A DNA stretch of 64,000 bases from positions 434,001 to 498,000 of the forward strand of contig JAQSEB010000130.1 of the NCBI GenBank assembly GCA_030063045.1, in the 5' to 3' direction. The notes under the pieces are model-generated. The model was given only the letters and a program-made list of their open reading frames with translations. It had not been told where the DNA came from and ran no database searches. Below, piece after piece: positions 32,953 to 46,005 of the stretch. Position numbers and translations under genes: made by a program. The first letter of the stretch is position 1. Each line of letters starts with the position of its first letter. The DNA comes from Pratylenchus scribneri (lineage: Eukaryota > Nematoda > Chromadorea > Rhabditida > Pratylenchidae).

Positions 32953-35900
32953 TTGATCAAATTTTCGATTTGGCAAAGCCAAGCAACCGGCAAGGCCCAT
33001 ATTTTGCAATTTTGTTCGCCCAACAAACAAAATGAAAATGACGGACAGCCAAGGACCAGACCCAGCAGCCCTTTGCCAGGAATGATTTATGGCAAACGCC
33101 GTTCACGCACTCCATTGCCAGTTTCGACCCGCAAGACCATGGCCGATGACAACAATTGGACTCCACGTCGTCGTTCAGCTTCGGCCCATCGTAGGCCACA
33201 ACGTTCCATTTCGCCACCGCAATTTTTTCAACATCGACCCCGCATTTCATCTTTCCATCAACCGAAACCGCAACAAGTCAGTCAACAATTTTATAATATT
33301 TTAAAATTTTTATCCTAAATATTAATTTCCGACATTTTTTCTATTTTTTTTTAAAAGTTGAGTACTATTTTTTTAACCTTATTTCGTCACATTTACTTAT
33401 TTGAATATATCCATTGTAAATATTAGCATTGTCAAAATTGGCATAAATTGTTTGACAAAATTGAGGCCAATTTAATTTGACATTTTTAATTATACAAAGA
33501 AAGATTTTTTGAGAATTAAAATTTAAAAATCGGAACATATTCTACCAATAAACCTATTAAATTACAAATGAACCTCAATTAATTAAAATTCTCGGATTAA
33601 TTTAATAATTTTACATAATTATTAAAAAGCATTAATTTTTAAGTTTGCCAACAAAAATGGCCATCTCAACAATTACAATTTCCAATGGAGCCAAGGCCGC
33701 AGCCCGGAACGTAGCGGCAATCATGCGGCCATCGCATCGAGAATTGAGCCGGCACCAATGGTCGTTGGATTAGATTTGACAAAGGTAGGACTATTAAATA
33801 ATTTTAAAATTAGTTTATTTATTCCCACATTTTGTTTTGAGAGAATCAAAAAATGGAATTTTCATAACAAAATATTTTAATTTATTTTAAGCAATTTACA
33901 AAAAATGAGACAATCTTCTTCTTTAATTATGACTAAAATTTTGAGGAAAATTTTCAATTTTTAAACAAAATTAATAAATTAATTAATCATTTATCCTGAA
34001 AATTTAGGAACGAATGCGCCAAACTCGTCGTCAACATCACCGTTATTTGCGCACTCCTTCGCCACAATTTTTGTTTGGCTCCGGCAACAACAGCAAAAAG
34101 GCTTCTGGCGAAATTCAGGGCACAATTCAAACACATTCTCGCCATCCTCATCTTTATCAGCAGGCCAATACACAACAACCAATGACACCATTTTCTTCCG
34201 GTACTTCATCTTCTGCTGGACATTCTTCTTCTTTTACTGCCAATGCTGGCGGCCATTTGTTCAGTCCAATTCGTGGGGCCTCAAATGGATTGTTCATGTT
34301 TCGTGCATTGTCAAGCAATGCAAACAGAGGAAGAGACGGAGGCCAATTTGGAAGAGGCGGAGGAGGCCCAATTCATCGGAACAATTTGTGGAAGAATGAT
34401 TATGAAATGTTTTGGCCCAAACATCGACGAGGAGCAGCAAATAAACGGGGACAAATGAGGGAAAATGGACTGGAACCGGATGTGAGTTTACTTTTTTTTT
34501 AAAAACATTTTCCTTCACAATTTTGATAAACCCAATGCCAACATTTACCATTGGGATAGATCCAAATTTGTAAAAGTCGGATTGTTCTTTTACTAAACAG
34601 TCAAACCTGAAATGAAATAAGGTCAAATTCATGTTTCCTATTTAGGCTTAGAAATTGGAACATTAAACTATTCTACTATAAATAAATAAAATTTCTTAAA
34701 TATTAAAATTATCCAAACATATAATAAATTAATTTGAATAATTTCCGTTTGAATTATCACATTCGACATATCATCTATTTATTCATTTAAAATTTTAGAT
34801 CATTCTCATCGACGATTCGCCAGAGGGTACCAACAGAAGCAGTGGAATTGGCCACAGTTCATTCTTTTCAACTCCATCATTTGCAGCCAAACCCACCAAA
34901 AAGGCTAAACATAAACATCATCGAAATCGAGAGGATTTAGAAGAAGGGGAATTGACTGATGAAACGGACGATGAAGACATCGATGATGGAATCATTGGAA
35001 GAGAAGAGCCGATGGACATTGACGAAGAACATGAAGGGAAAAAAGCGGAAGAAGATGAGGAAAAATCAAAGGAAGTGGAAGAAGGGGAGGAGGAAGAATT
35101 CAACATTGATGAATATGAGGCACCATTCGAATTTGTGGAGGATGATGATGAAGTCCAACAGCAGCTGGAAAAGGAGAACAACCAAAAGGGAGCAGAAGAA
35201 GAGGCAAATGATGTACCCACCAGTGGCGATGGCGAACAAATTGGTTGGTTTTCTCACGAATCAATTGTTTTGGGAGAGCACACCTTTTTCAAATTGGCAA
35301 AACTTTTTGGGATTTGTAAGATTTTGATTGCTTATTACCATCAACAAAAAATGGAAGCATTTCATTGACATGAATAAAAAAAATTCTGATTTAATTCCTT
35401 GGCAATAAATGTATAATTTTTTACTTATTAGACTCCAACATTGAAATTGATTAGGTATTCAACTGTCCTCTCCCATCAATATTTTCTTTTGAAAAAATAT
35501 TAGAAATTAAGTGTGTAAATTTTGGCTTAGAAACTCATTTAGGGGCATATTTTTCAATCTAAAATAAATTCCTTCCATTTTCTTTTTTTTTTTTAAATTT
35601 TGATCACGAAGCTTTGTAAGAAGAAATGCACTAAATTTTTGGAGGATCTTTAAAGGCCTTATAGGGCTCGTCAAAATTCACCCAGTTCTTTCTAATCACA
35701 AGTCTATGATCAAAATATTGGAATCATTTTTTCAATCCAATTTTTTATTGCCTAAAATAAATGTTTCGAAAACATTTTGGATAACATTTTAAATGAGAAA
35801 AATATATGCCCTCGGTATATGGTCCAGCCAAAATAAAATTACCAACAAAAATTATTTAATTAAATTTTCAATATTTACAGCACCAGAAAACGATAACAAT

Positions 35901-37700
35901 ATTGGAGGAGGGAACATTGATGACATTTTGGATGGCATTTCGGTGGGCGATTTGAACGAAATTGACGAAAATGCATTGCTGGGCGAAACCGACGATGAAC
36001 AGCAACAAGAGGAAGATGGGGAGGATGAAGAAGAGGAAGAAGGGGATCAGAGACCAGCGGCACAAAAATCCAATTCATCTTTGGAACAATCCCCGCAAAA
36101 TGTATGTTTCTTATTTTTCATTCTTTATTAGCAATTTTTATTTTTTCATTCAAAATTTATCTGGGTTAGCCTATATTTTTAGAATTTTCAATGCTGATCA
36201 ATATATCAGCAATCTTTCCGGCTTTTTATAAAATTTTTATATTCCTTGATTTAAACTTCTTTCTTTAGAACATTTTAAAAATGATTAATCAAAAAATAAT
36301 TGGCTGACTAGCAGAAAGTTACCAAAAACCCAAAAATTTCCCTTTTTTGATCATTTTACATTTTAGGTCATACACATTTTTTAAAATTTTACCAAATACA
36401 CTATTTTTTTATTTCATATATGTCGGAATGGTATTAAATTTGCTAAATTAAAGCTAATATCCACTAGAAAATTTAATTTGATGCCCAAAATTCGAGTGAA
36501 TAAAATGCACTCCACCCATTTAGCCATCATATTTTGCCTAAAATATCAATTAAAATATTCAAACCATGTTTGCTTTATTCTCTCTAATATGTTAATTTCT
36601 TAAATTTGGCCATTAAAAATCATATTAAATTCTCTGATTTCGTTTTTCAGTCACAAATTGGCGACGATGACGAAATTTTGGTGCTCGGAGTTCGACGCAT
36701 TTCCATCGATGCAGGAAATGGCCAAAATGCAATGACGGGAGGAGGAGGAGGAGGAGGAGGAGGAGGAGGCCCAATTGGAATTGGCCGAAAAGGACAACGC
36801 ATTCAACTTGTGAAGAGTGAAATTATGGAGCCGGCAGAAATGGGCGGCGATGGGAATGGATCAAGTGGTTGGTTTTTTTAATTTATTAAAAATTTTGGCC
36901 ATTTTTAAACCAATTTCGGTATAATATTTATATTTTCTGTTGGTAAATGTTTGGAATTGGGCTTACCAAAATTGGCATTATTTGGTAAAAATAAGGCCAT
37001 ATTCGAGTTTAACATTTTAAAATACTTAGAATTTTAATTCGATGAAAAAATTAAATATTTCGGAATTACTCAAAAAATTCGCTCCTCCAAGAGGGCGGTC
37101 CTGTGTGTCAGGTGCAGTTGCGCTTAAGGCAAAATCAGTTTTTTGCCAGCTTCCTACATTTGTCCTTGGGGACCGAAAAGCATAAAATCATTGCTTCAAT
37201 TCAATTTCCATTTAATGTAAAAAATGTTCAAATCATTAAATGGAATTGAAAATAATTTTTAGGGAAGCAAACATTCACTCAAATTAAATTTATTAATTTT
37301 TTGAAACAAAATTCAAGAATTCGAAACTTCGATTGGAATTAACAAAAATGGAATTCATTTTGCTATTTTTTATCCTAAAAATCAACGAAATATATTGCCA
37401 TTAAAATTAAAAAATTCAGACTTTATAACGAGATGAATTCTAAATCTAAAAATAATAAATCAATGCTATTTTTAATCATTGAAAAAATTATTTAAAAAAG
37501 GTCAAACCATGCATAGACAAAGTTCAAATCCCTAATACCCAAAAATCGAAAGAAAATTAAGTTTAAATTCCCTCAAATTCTTTTCTTCCGAATTTTTAAT
37601 GCTAAAAAATGGCCAAAATTCTAAAACTTTCAATTAAAATAAACAAATAAAAATTATAATTATTCTAAATTTTTCAGACAAACCGTTGTTGCTTCTTTGA
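32953..37700 (+). CDS. RS-rich, acidic nuclear-type protein, 5' end unsure
   Basis: Seven exons are phase-consistent: 32953-33276, 33644-33784, 34008-34481, 34799-35243, 35881-36101, 36651-36867 and 37678-37700 (TGA), about 614 codons. The first part is Arg/Ser-rich (KRRSRTPLP, WTPRRRSASAHRRPQRSIS), suggesting a splicing or chromatin factor. After a Gly/Asn/Ser-rich stretch comes DIILIDDSPEG, which fits a SUMO-interacting motif, then long Glu/Asp blocks, a second hydrophobic-acidic patch (DDDEILVLGVRRI) and a run of 11 Gly coded by a GGA repeat at 36741-36771. No catalytic domain was recognised. The first exon has no good in-frame ATG until 33082 and an out-of-frame ATG precedes it, so a coding exon upstream, or fusion to the RRM-like gene, is possible. 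Confidence 0.6.
34531..34570 (+). repeat. Intronic hairpin repeat, copy 2
   Basis: CCCAATGCCAACATTTACC then ATTGGGATAGATCCAAATTT, the best-preserved forward copy of the repeat seen inverted at 6842-6880. CCCAATG pairs with CATTGGG. Confidence 0.5.
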
Positions 37701-38676
37701 TTTGTTCGTGACTTGACCTACGGTGCAAATGGCAGAAGAAACAAACACAAAATATACTAGACAAAAACAAAACAGACACATTCATTCACAATTTAATTTT
37801 TTATTATTATTTTTTCTCAACTTTTTAAAACCAATTCTCGCCTTCAAAAATTTTAATGACTTCTCATTCATTATTCTTATAATTTATTTTGTTCTCATTT
37901 TTGTTATTTTTCTCCACTTCTAATGGTAATTTCTAATATATTTTTATGACTTTATTTGTTGCCAATTTTTAAAAATAATTTGGATGAATTTAATTAATAA
38001 AAACATGATGAAGTCTATTTTAATTTTATTTTCATCATTCTCGAATAAAATTGTTTATCGCAAAACTCATTCGAAAATCAGGACCCAATAATCAATGAAT
38101 TTTGTTTCTTTTAAATGATCTTTGGCCATATCATGCTCGCAATATTTTTTAATTTGTTAAATTCCAATTCTGCTTGGCATCATTATTTTAATACATTCTC
38201 ATTATTTGTTATAACAATTTAATTTTGGATTCAATAAACAATCAAAAGACATCGATGTGTATAAAAGGGAAAATTCTCGAGAGTAATAGTATTTTTTGGG
38301 GATTATCTCTAAGAGATGTGTAATTAAATATTACAAAAACTAACTAAAAAACATGGAGAAATTCAGGTGCAGGAAATGGTTTTTTGGCCTATAACTCGGA
38401 GACAATTACGTCGAATTAAATTAATTTAATATCAAATTAAAGGGTGGAGTTATTTGATTAAATTAAAAATGTAAAGGCATAATCAAAAAAATTAAATCCA
38501 ACGGAATCTTTCGAATGAGGGGTTATCATTTTTGTGCAATCAAAAATTTTAGGTTAAATATGGATCAAATTGAACAAAATTGACATCAAATGAAAGAGCA
38601 TATTCTTACTTAATTTATTTTATAAATTTTTTATATGTGTATAAATAAAAACCCGAGAATAATGGCCTTTTTAGAG
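37701..38676. other. 3' flank of the RS/acidic gene
   Basis: AT-rich, probably 3' UTR then intergenic. AATAAA occurs at 38233-38238. Close to 38275 TTCTCGAGAG resembles the hairpin apex of LTR element 2 but lacks a full stem. No gene seen. Confidence 0.4.
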
Positions 38677-39448
38677 CAGTGATGTCCCGATTCCGGTTCC
38701 TGGCACCGGTTCCGGCGGTTCCGGTTCCGGTTCTGGAACCGGAACCGCGGAACCGTCAAAAAACGGAACCGCTTCGGAACCGGAACCGCGGAACCGTTTA
38801 AATCCCGGAACCGGTTCTGGAACCGTTCATTTTGAAAATAATTGATTTTTCTTGAAAATTTAAAAAATTGATCAATAATAATTGAATCTGCCAAGTATTT
38901 TTAAGTCCAAAACTCAAAACATGGTCAAATTTTTCGAAGAAAAGAGAATTTATTAGATCTCCAAAAATACAAAAATATTAAAAAATTATTAATGCATTAT
39001 TTAATAAAAATTGTCGTTTACATGCTGCTGAGTTAATTAGATATATTGATCATAAATGTTCTTTACTTTTTATTCATACCCAAATTCGAATGATGACTGA
39101 TTTTTAGGATATGTCTTCTATTAGATTTAGTATTCGATAGGCCAGAAGCGTCTTAATATAGTCTTTAAGGTAAAAATTGTAGAGTTAGCTTAATTTTAAT
39201 CGAAAAAGTAAGCTTTTTGTCTATATATTTTCATGAACTAAAAAAATTATTTTATGCACTTTTAACGCTAAAAAAATTTTTTAATGGAACCGGTTCCGGA
39301 ACCGAATAAGTCTTGTTGGAACCGGAACCTCGGAACCGTCAAAATGCGGAACCGCTTTGGAACCGGAACCGCGGAACCGTGAAAATTGGAACCGCTCTGG
39401 AACCGGAACCGCGGAACCGGTCCAAATTTTGGAACCGGGACAACACTG
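38677..39448. mobile_element. hAT-type MITE rich in GGAACCGG repeats
   Basis: 772 bp. The ends CAGTGATGTCCCGATTCC and (inverted) CAGTGTTGTCCCGGTTCC are terminal repeats. A perfect 8-bp duplication TTTTAGAG lies at 38669-38676 and 39449-39456. Both ends consist of repeated GGAACCGGAACCGCGGAACCG units, in inverted orientation to each other; the centre is AT-rich and non-coding. Confidence 0.9.
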
Positions 39449-39638
39449 TTTTAGAGTACTTTAAAAAATTCCTACGTTTGGAAAGGAGCAAAAAATACTG
39501 TAATATTGAATTATCTGCCCCCAGGGACAATTTTTACTATTTTTATGGGAAAGGAAAAAAATATTGGAGAATAGAGACTAATAAATAAGTATTTAAAAAA
39601 CACATAAAAAAATTCAATCTCACTGAATGCATTTAAGA

Positions 39639-39644
39639 TTTATT
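39639..39644 (-). terminator. Poly(A) signal of the coiled-coil gene
   Basis: AATAAA on the minus strand, about 40 bp after the stop codon of the gene at 39681. Confidence 0.45.
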
Positions 39645-39680
39645 TGCTTTTGTTTATCCAAAATTTAAATGAATTCAAAT

Positions 39681-40289
39681 TCAACCAATCATTTGTGTGA
39701 AATTTGGTGAATTGATCCTTCTTCTTATTCTTCGTTTTATTTTCCATTCCAAGTTCTTTCGAAGTTCTTCAACTCCCTTAATCGCACCCTCATCAAATTT
39801 CCCAAATAATTTGGCATTTTCCTTCTTCAATTCCTCATTTGCCTCCTTCAATCCATCCATTTTCTTCTTCATTTCGGCAATTTCTTCTCCCATTTTCCAA
39901 AATTCTTTCTCCAATTCCTCATCCACTTTCTTCATTTTCCCAGTCGCCTCCTTCAATGAATCCGTCTTACTCTCCAATTTGCCAAATTTTTCGCGCATTT
40001 CCGCGTACCATCGGAGCAACTGATCCCCATCCCCATTGTTTGCCTCCTTCAATTCCTCATTTGCCTCCTTCAATCCATCCATATTCTTCTTCATTCCGCC
40101 AATGTCTACTTCCATTTTCCAAAATTCCTCCTTCAATTCCTCACCCTCCTTCATCAATTTCCCATTCTCTTCCTTCACTTCTTCCAGTTTATTCTCCAAT
40201 TTGCCAAATTTTTCGCCCATTTGCCAGAACAATTGGATCAACCCCACTGATTGATCCCCATCCCCATTGTTTTCCTTTTCCATGGGCAT
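39681..40289 (-). CDS. Coiled-coil protein with duplicated unit
   Basis: Single exon, 202 aa, start MPMEKENNGDGDQ; no homologue recognised. Almost all of it is heptad-like Glu/Lys/Leu coiled coil. It is built from two related units of about 80 residues: each has (M)xEKFGKLE(N/S)K, then a KEEFWKM or KEFWKM block, then MKKxMDGLKEANEELK. A GDGDQ linker occurs twice. The C-terminus is strongly basic (WKIKRRIRRRINSPN), like a nuclear localisation or nucleic-acid-binding tail. No signal peptide. An acceptor-like AAAACAG (minus strand) about 14 bases upstream of the ATG could be a trans-splice site. The duplicated unit suggests recent internal growth. Role unknown. Confidence 0.6.
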   Translation of the reverse strand: MPMEKENNGDGDQSVGLIQLFWQMGEKFGKLENKLEEVKEENGKLMKEGEELKEEFWKMEVDIGGMKKNMDGLKEANEELKEANNGDGDQLLRWYAEMREKFGKLESKTDSLKEATGKMKKVDEELEKEFWKMGEEIAEMKKKMDGLKEANEELKKENAKLFGKFDEGAIKGVEELRKNLEWKIKRRIRRRINSPNFTQMIG

Positions 40290-43200
40290 AGAGGGAGCAA
40301 CCTGTTTTTTTGAAAAGGAGGAAAATTAGCTTCGATAAATTTATTTAATTTTTTATTTTTAAAATTTATTTCCCTTTTCTGAGTTTGGGAAAATTCGTAC
40401 AAATTTTGTATAATTAAATAATATAATTTTATTAAAAATTATTTTTTTTTTGCTTATTATATTCCAATTGAATGAGATGAGAGTAAATCCTCATATCATA
40501 TTTTGATTTTCCATGGAGCATCCATAATCAAAATAGAAACATTTTATTTTCTTTGATGATTGGACATCAATCAACATTTCAATTACACATTCATTTGTAC
40601 ATTTCACAATTCTTGCTGAATTATTCTATTCATTTATTTATTCCCCTAGGCACAATTAATATTTTGCATTCCATCATCCAAGTTGGCATTAACTTTTGGG
40701 AAATTTTGGTTAAAAACGGCATCCAAAACAATCAACAAATGGGAGGAAATTATTATTTTTAATTCATGATTCATGAATATGGCTTCCTTTTAATTTAGGG
40801 TAAATTGGAATAATTTAGTCAATAAATGAAATCTGGTCAATTTTTTTTGCGAATCAACAAAGTATGAGACACCTCCAACAGAAAACATTGGAAGAAAGTT
40901 CAGTTCATCATCATTATGGATCCGATGGTGTAGAATGAACAGAATTAATACGAAAAAGGCCGATTTTGGAGGAGGGCTATTCAATGTCAATTGGTTTCAC
41001 CCCCAAATTGTAGAAGAGGTGGGAATGGCGAGGCCGATTGGAATATATTCTTCCACTCCATCGAATTGCCATTCACCCTTTCCATTGAAAGAGTCGTTCA
41101 TTTCCCCAATCCCGTCGATGGTCACATTCATTCACTTCTCGCGCACAAATCTCCGCCAATCCTCTCATCATCAATTCAATAATTCCCACACAACAGTCAT
41201 TGACCCCAACAAAATCATCGATAAAATGGCTCAATGTTCACAAAAATGCATTCAATAATTTTCCTATAAATCCGTGCGAACATTTTCAAACAATTTATGT
41301 AAAATTAAACCAGCTTAATTGTCGGATCTTTCCAATAATTTTATATGTCTCCTTATTAATGACTTAAAAATAAAATCTCTAATTTTTTGCCTAAAATTTA
41401 CAAATACAAATTTAAGGTAAATAGTGTATATTTAATAATTAATTTTAAATTTATAATTGGTGAATTAAAAAATTAAAAGAAAAGGTCCTTCGCCTATAAT
41501 TTTGGATGGTGAATAATTTTTAGAAAATATTACATTTTTGCACAAATTTATTAAAAAATTTTCTTCCATTTTCCTCTCTTTTTATTGCATTCCCTCCTTT
41601 ATACTGTAACTCGGGCTGATTTTGCTTCAGGCACCAAATTTGTGTATTTGCTCTTTCAATTCTCATTTTCATTAACCTGCAAAATGTGCGCATAATCGCG
41701 CATCAAAACAAGCGAACAACCCTCAAATGATTTTAGAGGAAATTCATTTGGCAGGTGTGCCCAAAAGATGCGAAGATTGACTCTCCCGAGGAATAAATTG
41801 GCACTTTGGTAGGCGGCATTTGAGAAGAAGGTCAAAAAGGAGGGTCATTTTGATGAGTGACATTTTAGTGAGCCCCAAGAAAAGTCGAATTTCCATCACA
41901 TTTTTTTGCTTCTCCAAAAGGAGCTCAAATTTTTTCCTCTAATAAATTCAATAGCCGAAAAATTGAATTCAATTTTATTTTTATTCCCGAAATTTGTAGT
42001 TTAATAGATTGCCATTACATTTTAAAACCTAATTCCTTCCAAAAATAGCAATCTTATTTTGTCTATTTTGAGGCGTGTTTTGTTGACCTCTCCATGACTG
42101 GGAGGGGAGGGGGATTAATTTGGCCAATGATTTCCTCCTTTCCCAACATTTTCCCATTCATTTTCCGGTGGTCCATCCACTCCATTTTCGCATTCATTTT
42201 GTCCTCTATTCCACCCATTCCTCATTCAATCCATTAATCCGCTTTGAAGGGCACTCCGCGCGGTCTGTGACCCCCTCCATTGCTTGGAAGATTCTTCGCA
42301 TCCACCAAATTTTCCATTAAGTCCTTCAACACAGATTTATTAAAGGGTGGAAAGCATTTTTGTAGATGGAAATGGTCAAATTATGAAGAGGGAAGAATTT
42401 GCTATGGCACAAAACAGGCTTTAATGAGATTTTATAGTGGGCAGATATTTAGGCCAATAATATTTTCCTTTATACCTTTTTAGCTAAATTCTATCAAATT
42501 AGCACAATATTCAAAGTGCGACAAATTGAATTAAACAAATAATTTATTAACTTTGTACCAACTGCTAATCAATCCGGTTCGACGGTTATACCCGCGTTTT
42601 ACTAGTTATTTTGACAAGCCAGCATACCAATGAGAATGATAATATATATAGCTAAATTATTTGGAATAATATCATTCGAAACCACTGAAAGTGTTGGATA
42701 ATGGCTAATTTATGGCCAAAACTCTTTTAGAATTATGGCCAAATTGTATTATAATTTTCAATGATCAATTAATCATTAAATAATAAATATTTTTAGGCTA
42801 TTTTTAAATGCGCATTAGATTTTTCAAAACAGATTAATTAATTATTAAATACTGATTAGGGTTCTTCTTCGAGCCTTCTATCTTTTTTCACTTTTGTTGA
42901 TTGACTTTTGCCCCCAGTCGCATCAATAAATTGGCCTTCACTTTCCCAAATCCAAAGAATCATAAATTTAATCTTCACCAAAATGAATTCATTCTGCGCA
43001 GCAAATTGTTGGGTTTTCCCCTTCCCACAATCCACTCTTTGCTGCCAATTGTGCCAATGTCCTCCTTCCTTTTCTCAATTTGCATTTATTCAAGGGTCAA
43101 AATGAGAGTGGGATTTTCCGGAAAGAACAATGGGGGCCCTAGGAAATTGTTTTGGGGCTGCGCCCTTCACCTTCCCTCCACCCCAACAACCAATAAATCC

Positions 43201-46005
43201 AAATCCAATGTTGAATCGGGGGAAATGACCGCCTCCGAGCAATTGACCGGATGAACACTACTAAAGGGTAATAAAAATTGTGTCTTTTCTCCATCCAATT
43301 CTCCTTTGTTTCCTTCAAATTTCCCCTCTACATTCGGTCTAACCAAAATTGCCTGTTCATTTGCTATTCATTTGAGGAATCGGAGGACAATTTAATAAAG
43401 CTGTTTTATTCACTAGCTGGGTCCTTCTTTTGGTAATATCTCAACAAAGAAGCAAACAATTCAGGAAAGCAATATATATACATTTGTAAAGCCCTAAAAC
43501 CTTTGAAAGTTTGAAAAAAAATTACTTCCTTTCCCTTTCCCTATTCTTTTTCGTGTACCTGCTGGGTCAATCAGCCAAAAATCCTAGAGGAATGAGCGGG
43601 GGCAAACGGCCCCCAACGGTGCGCATTCTTTGTGCCTTCCTTTGCCCAGAAAATTATAATGTATGGAGGAAAGGTTTAACTTCTTTGTTCTCCCCTCAAT
43701 CACTCTGTTGGATTCGGGATTCCTAATTTTGGACAAAGAAAATTTAATTCAATGAAAAATTAATTAAATTGGTGAATATTTTTTTTCTGCAATGGACAAA
43801 AAATTTTGTCTAATATTTGTTTAATTTTATGGATGAGATCAAGTTTCATTGGATTCAAAAATGAAAAAAAAATATCCAAGCAAAAACTTTTTAATATCCG
43901 ACAAAACTATCAAAATAATCGCCTTCTCCAAATTCGTATCGAATGCATAACAAATTATGTAGAAAAGATTTATTTTAATTTTTATTTATAAATTTTTATA
44001 AATATTGTTCATCGGAACCCCTCATTTTTTTATATACCATATAAAATTCCAAAAAATAAATGAAAAAAGTGTCCCCAATTGTCTATGGGTTGCATTTCAC
44101 CCATCTTTTCTTTCTTTTTTATTTTCTCTTTTCACAAAGAAGAGAGCACAATAATGGGAAAGGAAAAGGAGGAAAAGATTAAGGGAGATTGATTCCTCTT
44201 TGGTGAATCTATGGGCTGTAACCCATAAAGAAATTTCCCATTCCTTTTCTAATAAATGAAACAAAATTGTTAGATTTTTGCTTAATGAGTCACATTTGGA
44301 GGCCTTTTTTGAAGACCCCAAAAAACAATTTTTGGATATGTCCCATTTTTGGGACTAAAATTTGAATGGTCAGTGGATTTGTACTCAATTCCATCAACTC
44401 ACTCTGCTGGGCTATATTGACTATTATTGGCCAATCCCAGCCGATGATTTTCATCCGCCATTCGTCCATCAATCTTCCTTTCCACATTTTCATTTATAAA
44501 TATAAAACGATGGAAATGGCCAACTGCTGCTCTCTCGGCTGTTGCTTATTTACTTTTTATTAGCAAAATCATTTGGACAAAAATAAAAACAAAAATCCAA
44601 TTTATTATTTCTCCCTCATAACTAGGTATCAATTCTTGATGAAAATATATTTTTATAAATTGAATAAAATTGCAAAAATAACATTTTTGTCCATATTTTC
44701 AACATTCATCAATTTCTTTCTCCCCCATTTTTAACTCCTCTGGATCGAAGATTCTTATCTCCACAAAGAATATTCCTTTCCCCCATTTTATTACACAAAA
44801 AAGGCCATCCATCCCAGTGCATTTTCCTTTTCCCAATAAATTTTCCCAAGTCTGCAATTTTTGCCTTATCAAAATAAATAATTCCACCCACCCAACCCCC
44901 AAAATTTGATAATTTCACCCTCACTGAATTAATACTTTTTATCGGCCACTTTTTGCAAAAAGCACAAATTTACAAGCATAATTTATTTATATTTTTAAAT
45001 AAAAAATCAAAATTTTTATTTTTTAAAATTATTTATTCTTGAATATTTTTAGACAATAAATTTCAAGGATATTTTTTATTTTAAAAATTTAATAAAAATT
45101 AAATTATTATTAAACTAACAGCCTTCTAAAATCGGATTTAATTTTATCCAGCAGCAAAACATTTTATGCTTTCTTAAAATTATAAAATTGGACCAAAAAA
45201 TAAATAAATATTTTTAATTTTTAATGACTTCTATTTTGATTGAAAATTTAAAAAATCCAAGAAAAAGAAAGAGTTATTTTAAAATTTAAGAAAGGAATAA
45301 AATTACAATTAAATAAGGAAAAAAAATTTGGGAAAATGATGCAATTTTTGGCAATATTTTCAAATATAATTTTGCACATTTTTGATGGTTTTCCCCTTTC
45401 CATTTCACATTTCCTCCCAATAAAATTAATTTCATTTATTCCCTTTTGCCTTCTTTTTTTTTGCTGAATTGACTGGAAAATTTATGATGGCCCCAAAAGC
45501 CAATTCCCTAGAGGACAATTTTCATTTGTCCATTTTTTGCTCTAACTTTTCCATTGATTTTCATTCCCTTTTTCCGTTATTATAATTCATAAATTCACAA
45601 TTTTAATTAAATAATTAAAAAAATTTAATTTTTATTCCCCCAAATTAATTTTATTTTTCCATTTTATTTTTGCCAAAAATCGATTTGATTGATTTCCCCC
45701 GAATATATGGATCCATTTCCCCCTTCCATCCTTCTTTTTTGGTGTCCCAGACAAAAATTAATTCATTCAAAAAATTGGCGGCTAAACAAATCAACAAAAA
45801 AAAGGAAAATGGGCAACAAATTTTCCTTTTTTTTTACATTTTTTTGATCAATAAAATAATATTAAAAAGTAACGCTTTAATTTAATATTATTTTTTGAAT
45901 TAATTTAATTATTATTTTTCAGGTTATTAAATTTTGAATATTTTCCCTTCTTCCCCTCATTATCTCATTTTTTCTTCAATTTAATCCTCCTTGGCCCACC
46001 ACAAA
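40290..46005. other. Long intergenic region
   Basis: About 5.7 kb without a gene I can support. Short frames at 40935-41258 and 42901-43254 lie in CT-rich sequence and have no splice partners or recognisable domain. A dispersed repeat is at 44046-44368. The end contains the promoter of the LAT transporter gene. Confidence 0.4.
44046..44368 (+). repeat. Dispersed repeat family R1, copy 1
   Basis: About 320 bp, clearly similar throughout to 48217-48540. Shared landmarks: CCAAAAAATAAATGAAAAA, ATGGGTTGCATTTCACCCAT, GATTCCTCTTTG, CCATTCCTTTTCTAATAAATG and CCTTTTTTGAAGACCCC. No terminal inverted repeats or coding capacity seen. Confidence 0.75.

Noticed and set aside
34918..35220. Ser-rich 100-codon minus-strand frame
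   Set aside because: Antisense of the Glu/Asp-rich exon of the RS/acidic gene.
39697..40291. Plus-strand frames rich in Ser/Pro/Phe
   Set aside because: Antisense of the coiled-coil gene; composition follows from its Glu/Lys codons.
40935..41258. 107-codon frame, plus strand
   Set aside because: No exon partners, no domain; low-complexity His/Ser/Pro-rich end in intergenic DNA.
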